Part shown: piece after piece, positions 17,501-25,757 of the stretch
Position numbering within the stretch: position 1 is the first letter of the stretch
Layout: every line of letters begins with the position of its first letter
NCBI RefSeq assembly: GCF_016907535.1
Contig: NZ_JAFBCF010000001.1
Location: forward strand, 3,286,001-3,350,000
DNA length: 64,000 bases
Source: Microlunatus panaciterrae
Lineage (GTDB): Bacteria > Actinomycetota > Actinomycetes > Propionibacteriales > Propionibacteriaceae
Direction: 5' to 3'
Notes under the pieces: model-generated
Database searches by the model: none
Told to the model about the DNA's origin: nothing
What the model saw: the letters and a program-made list of their open reading frames with translations, nothing else
Translations under genes and position numbers: made by a program

Positions 17501-17601
17501 AGGAAGACGCCGTCAGACGTGCTTTCCGCCTCGACAGGGATGATCGCTGAAGCCTCATGTGCATTCCAGCAGGCCGCAGGGAGGGTGCCACGCCAACTCA
17601 C
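14545..17601 (-). CDS. dpdH: DpdH, STAND-like P-loop ATPase
   Basis: A 1018-residue ATPase. Walker A is GKSGTGKS (residues 80-87), followed by HLVRWLRAHL. Walker B is LLVLIEDF (308-315). A CEQC...C cluster (C415, C418, C424) could bind metal. A Pro/Thr-rich linker (PSTPTQPSPTPTPTPQP, near residue 570) separates the ATPase half from a helical C-terminal half. The start overlaps the dpdG stop. Size, domain order and neighbours match DpdH of 7-deazapurine DNA systems. It likely powers or licenses the restriction complex; direct function is unknown. Confidence 0.83.
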   Translation of the reverse strand: MSWRGTLPAACWNAHEASAIIPVEAESTSDGVFLATHSTIPITQRDQVDNARGGAVVDERSLLRAVQEQPADQPIIPILGKSGTGKSHLVRWLRAHLETKESTRLIFVPKHRMSLRGILELILEHASGERADELRAKVATAVDAAADEKTAQLKLRNALAVNIETRGNRTDGSPEEIELRAYLASPGGLPALFGDDVFRSRLLDQNGPIARLVREKLSGKGDEDKDDAFGFTADDLNLSVDDVNRAGQAAREVAGALTSERSFRELAARMINEQLGPSVSEVFGVGGDDLKQILTDVRVEMDKQGLELLVLIEDFSIFQGIQGGLIDAITLISTEAQRLCPMRVVMAVTTGYFINQMPETVYTRTYRVFDLDLPDGRGASFQPAGFAGRYLNAVRVGATELDAAHAGGDEVPNACEQCPVNAECHSSFGQVDGYGLFPFNTAALDRAIKSQSTDGGFVARNVLTRVLRPVLHRDQAEIDNGRFPSYGFANDFRSGASDRLANIEDQFKLRSPGDEELSERRVRLVRFWGSGAGAVNLAPTIHDAFEVTPINGLDDPKPPIVDPRPSTPTQPSPTPTPTPQPVAAGPALVKAVDGWLATGNILQGEINDLRNIVFQAVRQRLAFDDGYGGDSLWGNDKALAPGFEAKMVEFSQAKIAGAVLPMDRSNPEDMRALRALAWANHKNNWAEVPDGERLQRLTETAIDRWATRVGGTILPPERPNDDTELARLVEVLLNIARALGIADAFKSDTTSRIRALFAPIPARTDLESRAGLRSLHGFLVDGAGSGNSVTRVGRGQLQQRLLRHASYSQGSGKPLALDLHKVAKVVRSGAAGAPWPESTPDLVKSSVSTIEARLASIDSLHAEASNLVPDLSDLGGELADVAAELLVLVNERANAGALPGGINPADLQAAAKAVRPGDQRKVEATFAELSRWDQLTIEEKFQVLNGDWDEPARRVDTWLRMARQTVRLLEHSLGNGSPSDVQREYAEARDQLIADLTAMADSISTPATEDSSGPEELA

Positions 17602-18518
17602 TTCTTTCCTCCAGACTTCACGATGGCGTGCGTTTGTCGCGCGGCGTCGAATCGGGACAGACGGATGCCTTGTGCGTCTGGGAGTGTTTCGAACCGGATA
17701 CGGCCGCGCTCCTCGAGAGTGCGCAGTGCCTGCCCGACCGAGCTGTCCGCGCAGTCGGCGATGATTCCTGGGTCCGGGTCGGTGCCGAGGAGGGATACCA
17801 GCCCGGAACGCATCGACCCGCCATGAAGGACGGGAAGTGCCTGTCCGATGCGCGCGAGGAGGTCATGGATTGGGAGACGGTCTGCGGGCATGGTTCGCAG
17901 TGCGTCCTCGACCGCTGCAACTGGTAGCGGAACCACGCCGGTCCGGTCCTTCATGACCGACGGGGTCGCCAAACCGAGGGCGACAATCCATCGGGAAGCC
18001 GCCACCCAACGAGTGTCATTGACGATGGCCCACGATTCGCGATCGGTGGTGCCGAACTGCTCAGGCTGGAGCGTTTGCAGGTTCTCGGTCCAAGACAGTG
18101 GTTGGCCCAGCGCGTCCTGAGCCATCACCCAGGTCAGGGCGCGGTTGAGGTCACGTGCACCACTGGTGTGGCCGTCGCCGAGTTGTGTTGCCCAAATGTC
18201 GCCATCCCGGCCGAGGTCGAAGACGCGGGATTGAAGGAGTCGTCGAAACTTCGGAGCGTCGAATGGAGACTTCGGGGTCGGGACCTGAGGCCCTAGTTGA
18301 AGCGTTGCGTCGGCATTCGTTTCGAGCACGTTGATCGCGCGCAGAGAGGAGATCGTGTTCTTCAGTCCGCCGGCTGCCTCGGCGCCGGGGTTTAGGCCTT
18401 CCGGCTTGAAGGCGGCGACGAGGTCGTCCTCGGTCGGCGAACGACGCGCATCGAGGAGGTAGTTCACGATGGCGCGGCCGAGGCCCGGCAGGGTGCGTGG
18501 CGGGTTGAGTACTGCCAT
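17598..18518 (-). CDS. dpdG: DpdG, Dpd system protein
   Basis: A 306-residue protein beginning MAVLNPPRTLPGLGRAIVNY. The ATG at 18518 has AGGAG with 6-nt spacing; a GTG one codon upstream overlaps the dpdF stop. The C-terminal 80 residues, with HDLLARIGQALPVLHG and SSVGQALRTLEERGRIRFE, look like winged-helix units, so DNA binding is plausible. The N-terminus may hold another winged helix. No catalytic residues are evident. It is named from order (F-G-H) in the conserved dpd cluster. Confidence 0.75.
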   Translation of the reverse strand: MAVLNPPRTLPGLGRAIVNYLLDARRSPTEDDLVAAFKPEGLNPGAEAAGGLKNTISSLRAINVLETNADATLQLGPQVPTPKSPFDAPKFRRLLQSRVFDLGRDGDIWATQLGDGHTSGARDLNRALTWVMAQDALGQPLSWTENLQTLQPEQFGTTDRESWAIVNDTRWVAASRWIVALGLATPSVMKDRTGVVPLPVAAVEDALRTMPADRLPIHDLLARIGQALPVLHGGSMRSGLVSLLGTDPDPGIIADCADSSVGQALRTLEERGRIRFETLPDAQGIRLSRFDAARQTHAIVKSGGKK

Positions 18519-21115
18519 CACAAGCTCCTAAGGAAGTACGAGAGCGTCCAATGCGGGACGCGAATGCTCTTTACTGGTTGGCCGGGATACTCGGGGTCCG
18601 TCGTCTCTTCCGGAAGCACGACGATCCGAAGGGAACCAGTTTGACCTGCGAGCCAACTCAACTGGGGTGGATCGGTCGGGTCCAAGAGGACCAACGTGGG
18701 GATCGGGAACGTTCGGGGTGGACCCGCAACGAGCGGATCAGTGGCGACCAGTCCTTCCGGTGCAGAGCGACCTGCGTCAACTACCGCGGGCAAGCCGACC
18801 AGACTTGCGGAAGCCAAGATTCCTCGGACGCCGTGTGTCACTGCCTTCGTAACGAGTTCTGCAAGGTGGATCCGGAGATCTCCCTCGGGATAGGTCACGA
18901 CCAGTGTCCGACCACTGGTGGCCATCGCCGCAAGCGTGGGACTTACCTCGCGGTGCAGTTGCGGGAGAAATGCCTCCTGCACGACCGGTCGCGCAGCCCG
19001 CAAAGACGGCTCGTGAACGTGTGCGACAGCGGGGCACCCCGAGCACGCGGGCGCGACGACCTGATGAGCGCACATCGCGCCAACGTCTTCGTACGCGTAT
19101 TCCTCGCTCAGGATTGAACCCCAGCATTCGTCCAGCCTGAACATGCGCTCGATCCGGTCGCGCGAGTCGGATTCTGAATCACGGATCTCACGTCGAACCC
19201 TATCGATCGCGTGCAGGACAGTTGCCTCGTCGACATTCGGAATGCCCGAGCGGATGCGGACGGTCGCGTGCTTCACGTATGCGGACCAGGCAGCATCGAC
19301 GCGCTGTTGCCAATCAGCCTCAGGTTCGCATTCAACGCGCTCCAGGGTCGGCGGGGGAGTGTCGACAATATCGAGTACCCCGGCCCGTTGCAGCAGGACC
19401 AGAGTGTTGCGGTTCCACAGTTGGTTGCTGTCAGAGGCGTGGTAAAGCCAGGAAGGAACGGTGCTGGTGTCCACAACAAGTTCGCGGCGCAACGGGTCGT
19501 CCGAGATGCGCGCTGAACGCATCGCGTCCCAACGACCCCAACTCTTCTTGTCACCAAGAACGGTGGCGTTCTCGATGGCGCGCCCCTCCTGGGCATCGGT
19601 AGTGCTCGGCATCCAGACCGACACGGCCGCGTGACCGTCGCGGCCACCGCGCCCAACTTCCTGATAGAAGCGGTCGACTGAGGCGGGCACGCAGGCATGG
19701 ATCACAGAACGAACGTCGCTTTGGTCAACACCAAGGCCGAAGGCACTAGTCCCCACGACGACGTCGACGGACGTCGGGCCGGCATCGCCCGACCATGCCC
19801 GCAGGACCTTGAGCCTGTCGCCGGCGCGCACATCGCCATGGAAGACCGCCGTGCGGCCAAACCCCGCCTGTCGGAGCCGAACTGCGAGGGTGTCGGCCGA
19901 CTCCTTCTTGGTCGTATACACGATCGCCGGCCGCGGAAGGTGGTGGAGCGCTTCGACTACTCGGTCGAGGCGCGATTCGTTGGGGGCGGGCGGCGCAAAC
20001 AGGTAGCGGATCTCAGTGCGTAGGTATGTCGAACCTACGAATAGGGAGGTGCCGGTTCCGGCGAACAGTTCGTCGTTCAGCAGCAGGCTCTGTCGGGAGA
20101 GGGTAGCTGTCAGTAGTTCAACATGAGGCGGTGCTACCCCTTGCGCTCGGGCGACCTCTCGCAGTTCGGCAATCAGGGAGGCGACGACTTGGAACTCGGG
20201 TCGGAAACTCAGGCCCCAGGTGCGTACGAGGTGTGCCTCGTCGATCACGACGTGGCTCAGTTCGCCCCGGGCAGCCAAGCGCCGAAGAGCCTGCGCCAAA
20301 CCGGTGACGAGAGCCTCGGGCGAGGTGAAGAGCACCCTTTGCCTACCGTCGCGCAGGCGCTCCTTGATCGCCTCCTTTTCAGTCGCCGCACGATCGCCGT
20401 AGTAGGCCAATTCTTGAGGGAGGCCCTGGTTCGGAAACCGTTGATGAAGTTGGCGCTCCTGGTCAAGGGCCAGTGCAATGGTCGGGACCACGACGACCGT
20501 TACCCCTGTACGGGCGAGTAACCCGGGCGCGATGCCCACCAGGGACTTTCCTGTCCCGGTTGGTAGGACCACGTGGAGCGTGTCGCCTGCAGGTGCAAGT
20601 GCGGCCGTCCGGACGGCGCTCGCCTGGCTGCGCGAACGGTAAGTGTCGATGCCAGCAATAGCAGCCACAGACGGGTCAACCGGCACCGCCATGTCGTGTC
20701 GGGCAGAGGTGGACACGACCCCCTTCGGGCCCTCGAAACTGTCGGGGCTCGTGCAGGCCAAGTCGATCCAGCGCACGTCGCCGCGGAGCCAGTCGGGCGC
20801 CCAGTCTGGGCCGATGGCGATGTGGTGCTCGTACAGGCCGAACTTGGTGACGTCGAGGTTCGCCAGGCGAAGTGTCTCAACCGGAACGCCTCGCTCGTCG
20901 AGTCGAAGGATCAGGAAGCTATTGGAATGACCTGAAGTCCCTCGGCGGTGACGCAGTACCTGGCCCAGGAGCGCGGCAACATCACCCGCGATCTCGGCCC
21001 CCGGCACCTCCGAGAACCATGCATCCACCAGTCGGCGGTGGGACCCGGTCAGAAGGTCGCGGTTGTCTTTGGCGCCAGCCAGGTGGGCTCTCGCCAAGTT
21101 CCACTGATCGGTCAT
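18518..21115 (-). CDS. dpdF: DpdF, RecQ-like helicase
   Basis: An 865-residue superfamily 2 helicase of RecQ type. Walker A is PTGTGKS (185-191) and motif II is DEAH (292-295) within VVIDEAHLVRTWG. SFRPEF follows, as in RecQ. Motif V is VVVGTSAFGLGVD and motif VI is QEVGRGGRDG (485-494). Beyond residue 680 a Cys-rich patch (MCAHQVVAPACSGCPAV) probably binds zinc. The C-terminus is a separate alpha/beta domain containing VVTYPEGDL and ILASASLVGLP. It starts 2 nt after the dpdE stop, so translation is likely coupled. Confidence 0.9.
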   Translation of the reverse strand: MTDQWNLARAHLAGAKDNRDLLTGSHRRLVDAWFSEVPGAEIAGDVAALLGQVLRHRRGTSGHSNSFLILRLDERGVPVETLRLANLDVTKFGLYEHHIAIGPDWAPDWLRGDVRWIDLACTSPDSFEGPKGVVSTSARHDMAVPVDPSVAAIAGIDTYRSRSQASAVRTAALAPAGDTLHVVLPTGTGKSLVGIAPGLLARTGVTVVVVPTIALALDQERQLHQRFPNQGLPQELAYYGDRAATEKEAIKERLRDGRQRVLFTSPEALVTGLAQALRRLAARGELSHVVIDEAHLVRTWGLSFRPEFQVVASLIAELREVARAQGVAPPHVELLTATLSRQSLLLNDELFAGTGTSLFVGSTYLRTEIRYLFAPPAPNESRLDRVVEALHHLPRPAIVYTTKKESADTLAVRLRQAGFGRTAVFHGDVRAGDRLKVLRAWSGDAGPTSVDVVVGTSAFGLGVDQSDVRSVIHACVPASVDRFYQEVGRGGRDGHAAVSVWMPSTTDAQEGRAIENATVLGDKKSWGRWDAMRSARISDDPLRRELVVDTSTVPSWLYHASDSNQLWNRNTLVLLQRAGVLDIVDTPPPTLERVECEPEADWQQRVDAAWSAYVKHATVRIRSGIPNVDEATVLHAIDRVRREIRDSESDSRDRIERMFRLDECWGSILSEEYAYEDVGAMCAHQVVAPACSGCPAVAHVHEPSLRAARPVVQEAFLPQLHREVSPTLAAMATSGRTLVVTYPEGDLRIHLAELVTKAVTHGVRGILASASLVGLPAVVDAGRSAPEGLVATDPLVAGPPRTFPIPTLVLLDPTDPPQLSWLAGQTGSLRIVVLPEETTDPEYPGQPVKSIRVPHWTLSYFLRSL

Positions 21116-21116
21116 G

Positions 21117-24100
21117 TCAGCTCGTCAGGGCTCGGCCGGAGAGAACCACGATGCCGGTGCTGTCAAGCCGTAGTGATGGTGCGGTCACGGCGGCGGTCAT
21201 GGCGCTGGCGATGGCTTCCTCGCGATAAAGTTCCTCCTCCAAACGGACGAGTTCCGATCCTGTTGTGCGCATGGCTCGGAGACGCAGTTGCGACAGCCTC
21301 GTTGCTGAGTCTCGGTTGGCGATGGCAGTAGCTCGCTCGACCGCAGCACGAACGTCCTCTCGACTGCGGACTAGCCGCTGAGCGGCTCCTTCCGCGGATC
21401 GCCAAGACTCGCCCCAGTTGCCTGCGGGAATGAGTTCGTAGGCCTCGTTGATCCTGACACGGTTTAGCGAGTAGTCGCCGCCGGCACGAATCGGACCCGG
21501 CTTCGCGTATGGGGCGGAAAGCGCGTCGAGGTGCGACCTGGATGTCAACTCCTGCGCACCGGATGTCATCCAAACGCTGACGATGATGGGAGGGAAGATC
21601 CCGTCGGCGCGCCGCGTCAGCGCACGTTGGTCCATGCCTGCACTGACCGTCATGAGTTCGCGACGAGGATATTCTGAGGACGGACCATCGAGAGGGTCGG
21701 CCTCGACGGCGTAGTCGAACCGATAAAGGGGCGTGTCGTCGCGGGGCCACTCGGGCAGCCAGCGCCACATCCCGAACGCTCGGCCGCGATCGTCGTGCCA
21801 GAGGAAATCGCTGACGGCGTCGATGAACGGATCTCCGTACCGGTAGAGGTGGACGTCCTCACGCGCGAGGGCGACCTCCCGAACGTACGTTCCGACGTGG
21901 CCTTTCAGGGGAAGGAAGTCCCGAACGAGGCGCGATGCAGAGATCAGCGGAATCTGCGCTTGTTTTCCCGGCAGGCGGCCGAGCGCCTCGTAACCGCCCA
22001 AGCCGGCGGCAGGGTTGCCCTTCCGCTCGAATCGTAGATTGCCAGCGGCACTGTTCGCTGCAAGAAGGTCGTCGCTTACCTTCGCGAAGGCTGATGCGTC
22101 GGATTCGACGTCCGCGATCCGCGCGTAAACGGAGCGCTCGTCGACGCTCGTCTCCAGACTGTCGAGCGCGTCCTGTTCGCGGACGCGCTCGATCTCCGCG
22201 GCGAGCATCTCCCGAACCCGCGTCACCGCGGAGGCGACGCCGCCGAGACCCATCTGAAGGAGAATCCGCCACGCCTCGTCGGTTGCGTCGTCGACGGCCT
22301 GCTGAAGGCTGGCGACGGAACTGTCGAAGATCCCGAAACCGTCCGAGAGGATGCGCTCCCAGGCGCCAGCATAGATGTGATCCGCATGTCCCGAAACGAC
22401 ATATGATCGCCACTCTCCTGACCCTTCGGGTGACCACCGGTCACAGCGGCCGACGCGCTGCTCAAGACGGTTCGCTGATCCCGGAAGCCCCAGATGCACC
22501 AGAACATTGGCGAACTGGAGGTTGCGACCTTCTTCGGCCGATGAATCGGCGACCAAGACCGCCGCCTTGCGGACCGCTTCGAACGAGCGCACCGCACGCT
22601 CATTCTCCTCGCTACGTTGGGTCGTCACATGGCAGAAGACCGACTTGGCGCCGAAAAGATCCTTGAGTTCCTCAGCCAGTTCAGTTGCCAAGTCAACTGT
22701 GGGGCAGAAAACGACGGCACGCTCGTTCGACGTCATGAGTTCGCTCAGTGCGTCAGCGAACGGGCGACTGACGGTGGCCCGTCGGTCCGCGTAGGCCATG
22801 TCCTGCTCGATGCGCTTAAGCGCGGCGACCTCCTCGGCGGCTACTGGAGCAGCGGCGTGGCCTGCCGCCCACTCTTGTAGCGCGCTCGGATCAAGGGCCA
22901 CTGCTACGGCCTCCGCGAACGCGCGTCCGGCCATGGTCATCGCTGCCGGGTTGCCTTCGGCCGATGCCAGAGCTTGTTCCCGCCATCGGTCGAGAGCGTC
23001 TGCAACTTCGTCGCGCGGGGTCGATTCCAACAGAACTGGCTCGGGCGCGCGACGACCGGATACCCGGTAGGTGCCTTCCAGCGCCGTCGTTCGCCGGGTG
23101 CGAAGCATTCGTCGGTGGACGCGGTAGACCTCGGCAACGTGCGTGCGCAGTGCCTGGATCAGTGATGCCGTCTCGTCCTTGTCTTGTGTGGCCACCGACT
23201 CGCGGGCGCGCGCAACCAGTTCACCAACCTCGGCGTCGTCGGGGAACGACGCTTCGACCTCCTTCAGGCGCCCCTTCAGCAGGACGCCTGGGAGGTGGGG
23301 TTGCAGCCCCAGAAACACGCGGCCCAGGCCGGCGCGAGCTTCTAGGCGCGATCGGAGCTGCTCGGCGGTGGTGTCGGCGTAAACCGCGGGGTCAAGCAGC
23401 TTGAGCATCGCTAGGAAGGGGTCCTCGTTGTGCAAGGCTGGTGTCGCGGAAAGCATTAATAGGCGCGGACTTGCAAGGGCGACTTCACGAAGCCGATCAA
23501 AGCGAAATGCGAGATCGGGATCCGTGCTGACTGACATCCGTGCAAGGTTGTGTGCCTCGTCGACAACGACGAGGTCTGCCGCGTCCCAGTCCGACGGCTC
23601 ATCATCACGGCTGAAGCGGACATGCGCCCCGGTGAAGTCCTGCACGCGGAACTTCTGGGTCAACTCTCGCTTCCACTGCTCGAGTAGAAACGGAGGCAAG
23701 ATCAATTGGACCCGCAGACTGGGGCTGTCCAGCAGCATCTGGCGGATGATGATCCCCGCCTCGATGGTCTTGCCTAGCCCGACCTCATCGGCAAGGAGAT
23801 AGCGCTGGACAGGGTCCTGCAGAACTCGCCAAGCCGTCTCAACCTGGTGGGCATGGAGTTCGATGCAGCTCGATAGCACGGATCGCATCCCATGGGCCGC
23901 CGAGCGCTGCTGAAGGATGCTGCGCAAGAAGGGAAGACGCAGTTCAGCGAGGATCGGCGACTCGAGCATGCCGGCTTCCCCGAAGCCGACCGGATCCACC
24001 AGAGGTTTGTTCCAGCGAACGTGCAGTTGCCCCTCGGGGACAAATCCCTCCCATTCGTGCCCCCGGACGTAGATGTCGTTGTGTTCGTTTGCCTCGATGA

Positions 24101-24545
24101 TGCGCCCGGAGCGCCAACGGTCATCCTTGTCCTGCCAGAAGACGCGAAGTTCGGGGAACAGGGTCAGTCGGGTGAGGCTTGCGCGCGATACCGCCTCGCG
24201 GTAGCGGTCTGATGCGGCTGGGCCGGGCGCGTCGAAGTACTCGAGCACCAGGCGGTCGCCCTCTCGCGCCACGAGTTTGCCGGGGCCGAAGCGGTTATCC
24301 GAGGACACCAGCAGGTCGCCGCGACTCAGGGACCTTGTTCGCCGTCCGATCATCGGAGAGGACGGTGGGGCAGCCTTCTTGCGTGGCTGGCGCGGCTGCG
24401 GCGCCTTGCCCTCGGCGTCGCGCGATCCGCGGCAGCGCGGAAACTGCGGGCAGCCCCAGAAGGCTTGCCCGGCGTTCCGCCCACGGGAGGCGAACTGCAT
24501 CACCATCGCCGAACCGCACAGTGGGCACACCACCCCACCCGTCAT
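21117..24545 (-). CDS. dpdE: DpdE, SNF2-type helicase with N-terminal topoisomerase zinc ribbon
   Basis: A 1142-residue SNF2-family ATPase. I chose the ATG at 24545 behind GGGGGCAGGA; a TTG 45 bp upstream is the alternative. Residues 7-38 form a topoisomerase I-type zinc ribbon: C7-x2-C10, C32, C38, with AFWGCPQFPRC. After a basic linker and a Tudor/SH3-like region come Walker A DEVGLGKT (253-260) and DEAH (329-332). Next are MLSATP and motif VI EQRVGRCDRW (near 695-704). The C-terminal 400 residues lack recognised motifs. About 98 bp separate it from dpdB2, the largest gap in the operon, so a second promoter is possible. Presumed part of the restriction machinery. Confidence 0.9.
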   Translation of the reverse strand: MTGGVVCPLCGSAMVMQFASRGRNAGQAFWGCPQFPRCRGSRDAEGKAPQPRQPRKKAAPPSSPMIGRRTRSLSRGDLLVSSDNRFGPGKLVAREGDRLVLEYFDAPGPAASDRYREAVSRASLTRLTLFPELRVFWQDKDDRWRSGRIIEANEHNDIYVRGHEWEGFVPEGQLHVRWNKPLVDPVGFGEAGMLESPILAELRLPFLRSILQQRSAAHGMRSVLSSCIELHAHQVETAWRVLQDPVQRYLLADEVGLGKTIEAGIIIRQMLLDSPSLRVQLILPPFLLEQWKRELTQKFRVQDFTGAHVRFSRDDEPSDWDAADLVVVDEAHNLARMSVSTDPDLAFRFDRLREVALASPRLLMLSATPALHNEDPFLAMLKLLDPAVYADTTAEQLRSRLEARAGLGRVFLGLQPHLPGVLLKGRLKEVEASFPDDAEVGELVARARESVATQDKDETASLIQALRTHVAEVYRVHRRMLRTRRTTALEGTYRVSGRRAPEPVLLESTPRDEVADALDRWREQALASAEGNPAAMTMAGRAFAEAVAVALDPSALQEWAAGHAAAPVAAEEVAALKRIEQDMAYADRRATVSRPFADALSELMTSNERAVVFCPTVDLATELAEELKDLFGAKSVFCHVTTQRSEENERAVRSFEAVRKAAVLVADSSAEEGRNLQFANVLVHLGLPGSANRLEQRVGRCDRWSPEGSGEWRSYVVSGHADHIYAGAWERILSDGFGIFDSSVASLQQAVDDATDEAWRILLQMGLGGVASAVTRVREMLAAEIERVREQDALDSLETSVDERSVYARIADVESDASAFAKVSDDLLAANSAAGNLRFERKGNPAAGLGGYEALGRLPGKQAQIPLISASRLVRDFLPLKGHVGTYVREVALAREDVHLYRYGDPFIDAVSDFLWHDDRGRAFGMWRWLPEWPRDDTPLYRFDYAVEADPLDGPSSEYPRRELMTVSAGMDQRALTRRADGIFPPIIVSVWMTSGAQELTSRSHLDALSAPYAKPGPIRAGGDYSLNRVRINEAYELIPAGNWGESWRSAEGAAQRLVRSREDVRAAVERATAIANRDSATRLSQLRLRAMRTTGSELVRLEEELYREEAIASAMTAAVTAPSLRLDSTGIVVLSGRALTS

Positions 24546-24643
24546 TCCTGCCCCCGCTTCGCCCTCACCCCACAGAGCGTAGTAAAGCAATAAAGACGTC
24601 CGACAGTTGGGGGTAGTTGGCGCAATCCGGCGGCTGGAGAGTG

Positions 24644-25747
24644 TCAGCGCAGGGCGCGGAGCAAGTGGCTGGTCAACAACCGAACGTCATTCGGGGTGTT
24701 CTGGACTCCGTTCCAACGCCGAATCTGCTCGGCCCCGAAATCCCAGTTCCCCGAGGTCCACGCGCAGTGCGACCGCAGACTGGCAACCCTCTTCTCCAGG
24801 TTAAGCCCAGGCAGTTCGACCGCCGGCACTCCGTCAGTCAACTGGTCCATCACGTAGCCCATGGCCTGGATACCGGCGCCATGCGTGAGCCGGGACTTGG
24901 TAGGTGGCAGGTTCCACGCCTCTGGGAAAGTCACTGCGACCACCGTCCAGAAGTAGTTCAGGTGGAGCAGCATCTGGTCGACGTCGCCCGTGCCGTCTAT
25001 GGGGTCGCGGTACTGGTAGAGCGCGCCGTCGTAGAGGCTGTTCTCGATCATCTTCAGGACGCTGTTGTCCTTGATGTAGCCGTTCGCCATCGTCGGTGTG
25101 GCGATGCGAGTTGCGAACGGCTGACCGTCAGCCCGGCTTCCGAAGTTCAGTGCTGAGAGCACGCGCGCCGGCAGTTGTTTCTTGGCGTACGCCGTCGGCA
25201 GGTGCCCCTCGGTGTCAGGCAAGAGTTCGTGGATGAGCCCCTTCGGCAGCGGCTTCGTGTTGTTGACAAGGATGAACTGTGAGCGCTGCTCAGCTTCACC
25301 GTGCGCGATAAACCCGACAGCAGCTACAGCGAACTCTGCAAGGTCGGCGTCACGGATTGCTGCGCTGCGCTGCTGACCATCGACCAGCCATGCCGGCTTC
25401 TGATCGTCGGGAAGCGACTCGTCAACAGGGATCACGAGTTCGCCTGCCGTGACGTAGTCCAAGGCGCTTCGATCGGTAGATGCCTCGAAGCTGACCCGCT
25501 CATCGAACGCAAGGACCACGGCGTTCGGGAGCATCGCTCCGTCCGACTCGAGGTACCTCCGGATCGCCCGGATGTGGCTCAGGACCTCGGGGCGCTGGTA
25601 GCCCTGAAGTTCGGTGTCGTCACGGTGAACGCGACTCACTGTCGTGAACTCGTGGATCCGCTTGCCGTCTACACCGAACGCGAAGATGGCCTGCTCGCCC
25701 TGGCGAATTTTGAGGGCAGGGAGTCGGATCTCGTAACAGTCGGCCAC
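24644..25747 (-). CDS. Second DpdB-like DGQHR-domain protein (dpdB2)
   Basis: A 367-residue protein of the DndB/DpdB (DGQHR) family. The GTG at 25747 lies 10 bp after the dpdA stop. The signature is DGQQR (residues 123-127), preceded by LQGYQRPE, the same short motif as in the gene upstream of dpdA. Both proteins also share PKGL/PTGLVxELLP, and near the C-terminus NGVQNTP versus NDLQNTP. It is therefore a paralogue of dpdB1, well diverged outside the motifs. DpdB acts with DpdA to insert preQ0 into DNA. Two flanking copies may form a heteromer or serve modification and restriction separately. The family call is firm; the division of labour is inference. Confidence 0.85.
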   Translation of the reverse strand: MADCYEIRLPALKIRQGEQAIFAFGVDGKRIHEFTTVSRVHRDDTELQGYQRPEVLSHIRAIRRYLESDGAMLPNAVVLAFDERVSFEASTDRSALDYVTAGELVIPVDESLPDDQKPAWLVDGQQRSAAIRDADLAEFAVAAVGFIAHGEAEQRSQFILVNNTKPLPKGLIHELLPDTEGHLPTAYAKKQLPARVLSALNFGSRADGQPFATRIATPTMANGYIKDNSVLKMIENSLYDGALYQYRDPIDGTGDVDQMLLHLNYFWTVVAVTFPEAWNLPPTKSRLTHGAGIQAMGYVMDQLTDGVPAVELPGLNLEKRVASLRSHCAWTSGNWDFGAEQIRRWNGVQNTPNDVRLLTSHLLRALR

Positions 25748-25757
25748 GGACGAAATC

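Noticed and set aside
6669-24545. DISARM or Dnd/Ssp phosphorothioation system
   Set aside because: SNF2, DEAD-type helicase and PLD proteins recall DISARM, and DGQHR proteins recall DndB. However no methyltransferase, DndA, DndC or DndD is present, while DpdA and preQ0 genes are.
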